Shown piece after piece: positions 5,579 to 6,611 of a stretch of 6,611 nucleotides of DNA. The stretch's first letter is position 1, and each line of letters opens with the position of its first letter. The DNA is from Actinomycetes bacterium (GTDB lineage Bacteria; Actinomycetota; Acidimicrobiia; Acidimicrobiales; Acidimicrobiaceae). The notes under the pieces were generated by a model. That model saw only the letters and a list, made by a program, of their open reading frames with translations, was not told the origin of the DNA and did not search any database. The position numbers were made by a program, and so were the translations under genes. Where the stretch lies: contig JAKASN010000108.1 in the NCBI GenBank assembly GCA_021819025.1, positions 1 to 6,611 on the forward strand, read 5' to 3'.

Positions 5579-6611
5579 CTACTGCCCAATCAAAGACATC
5601 AACGCAGCTGAGTACCATGGCGCAGGCTGCCCTTGCACCTCGGCAGCATCGCACCTCGAAGCGGCTCGCAGTCCAGCATTTATTCCGAGATAGCGCAGCG
5701 GCTCGGGCTCCCAGTCCCGTACAGGATGGTTTACCACGCACAACGCGGTCAAATCGCTGGGTCGCGCAGTGATGAGATCGGCAAGGATACGCCCGGCGAG
5801 ATTGCTCATGGTCACTCCATCGCCAACATATCCTCCCGCAAAGGCCATCTTTGTCGAAGAGTCGTAATTGACTGCGGGGAAGAAGTCACGAGGCACGCCC
5901 AGTGGTCCGCCCCAGCGATGGGTAACCCTACTCGATCCCAAGGCGGGAAAGAGTTCTTTCAACGTCGCCTCAAGTCCAGAGAAAACCGCTTCGTTGGAGT
6001 CGTAGCTTGCCCGCACACCCGAACCAAAGTGGTACGGCGCACCACGGCCTCCAAAGACGATGCGATTATCGGCGCTTCGCTGGCCGTAAATTATCAGGCG
6101 GCGCTCGTCGGTAAAGGTCTCGAAGTCACCGAGGCCAATCTCCGCGAAGAGTTCGTCGCTGAGAGGCTCGGTAGCAATCATCAATGAATAGATCGGAACC
6201 GTTCTACGATCCATGCGGTTCATCCCAGAGCGGTAACCTTCGAGAGCGTCGAGAACCACCTCGGCTTCCACGGTGCGATGATTCACTTCGAGGGCATGGG
6301 GTTCGATCCGCGTCACTAGTGAGGACTCGTGAATCTCCACTCCTTGGGCCAACAAAATGGCATAGAGGCCACGTATTAGTTCCGCGGGCTGAACCCGAGC
6401 GCAATGGGGTGTATAGCTCGCTCCAAGGACCCCAGCCGCTCCGATACGCCTGGGAATCTCATCAACTTCGAGGAGTTGGAAATCTTCGTGGCCGAAACCA
6501 AACTCTCGCTCAATGGCAAGTTCATATCCCAGGCGCTCCAATTGCGCCTGGTTACGGGCCAAGGTGATGGTTCCACCTTTATGGAAGTCAGCGGCGATCC
6601 CTTCGCTTTGG
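5579..6611 (-). CDS. FAD-dependent amine oxidoreductase (DAO family, PuuB/OrdL-like), N-terminus outside window
   Basis: The frame is open to the right edge and ends at TAG 5579-5581, giving 343 residues. The family is usually about 430-470 residues, so roughly the first 100, including the N-terminal GxGxxG Rossmann motif, are missing. Residues near the edge (IAADFHKGGTITLARNQAQL) match the family's substrate-domain entry. Later motifs are PIYSLMIATEPL, RWGGPLGVPRDFFPAV and the C-terminal flavin-contact block MAFAGGYVGDGVTMSNLAGR, followed by DWEPEPLRYLGINAGLR. These proteins oxidise amines or amino acids with FAD and pass electrons to oxygen or another acceptor. Here gamma-glutamylputrescine or a similar amine is likely, producing the aldehyde for the dehydrogenase in this window. 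It precedes the aminotransferase on the same strand. The exact substrate is inferred from context. Confidence 0.88.
   Translation of the reverse strand, partial: QSEGIAADFHKGGTITLARNQAQLERLGYELAIEREFGFGHEDFQLLEVDEIPRRIGAAGVLGASYTPHCARVQPAELIRGLYAILLAQGVEIHESSLVTRIEPHALEVNHRTVEAEVVLDALEGYRSGMNRMDRRTVPIYSLMIATEPLSDELFAEIGLGDFETFTDERRLIIYGQRSADNRIVFGGRGAPYHFGSGVRASYDSNEAVFSGLEATLKELFPALGSSRVTHRWGGPLGVPRDFFPAVNYDSSTKMAFAGGYVGDGVTMSNLAGRILADLITARPSDLTALCVVNHPVRDWEPEPLRYLGINAGLRAASRCDAAEVQGQPAPWYSAALMSLIGQ

Noticed and set aside
5633..6187. A 184-codon plus-strand open frame over the oxidoreductase gene
   Set aside because: It is antisense to the conserved FAD oxidoreductase frame; no ribosome site or family motif supports it.

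Overview
The window looks like a chromosomal segment of a moderately high-G+C bacterium. The protein style suggests an actinobacterium: a DAO-family oxidoreductase with the WGGPLGVPRDFFP and AGGYVGDGV motifs, an aminobutyraldehyde-dehydrogenase-type ALDH, and an IS607/IS605-type TnpB. The taxon is inferred from this resemblance only.

Layout. Positions 1-954 hold no gene I can identify. There is a long anonymous plus-strand frame (46-852). On the minus strand, faint and broken matches suggest a decayed XRE-HTH/cupin (PuuR-like) regulator. At 955-2391 (+) is an intact NAD(P)+-dependent aldehyde dehydrogenase, best matched to gamma-aminobutyraldehyde dehydrogenase. From about 2540 to at most 4240 lies a decayed insertion-sequence remnant. 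Its only recognisable gene is a minus-strand tnpB, broken by three frameshifts and an in-frame amber codon, and its 3' end and flank form a cluster of hairpins expected of the omega (guide) RNA and element end. At 4241-5506 (-) is an intact class III PLP aminotransferase of the 4-aminobutyrate type. From 5579 past the right edge (-) is the C-terminal three quarters of an FAD-dependent amine oxidoreductase (PuuB/OrdL-like).

How the genes fit. The oxidoreductase, dehydrogenase and aminotransferase match the amine-oxidation, aldehyde-oxidation and GABA-transamination steps of putrescine/GABA catabolism. The oxidoreductase and aminotransferase are co-directional, 72 bp apart. A perfect 18-bp palindrome in that gap is a good candidate operator. 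The dehydrogenase converges on them. The IS remnant sits in the convergent gap between the 3' ends of the dehydrogenase and aminotransferase genes, where insertion would leave both reading frames intact.

I do not see a new biological system. The points most worth a second look are the 18-bp palindrome, the dead tnpB with apparently preserved guide-RNA structure, and the unexplained first 950 bp.
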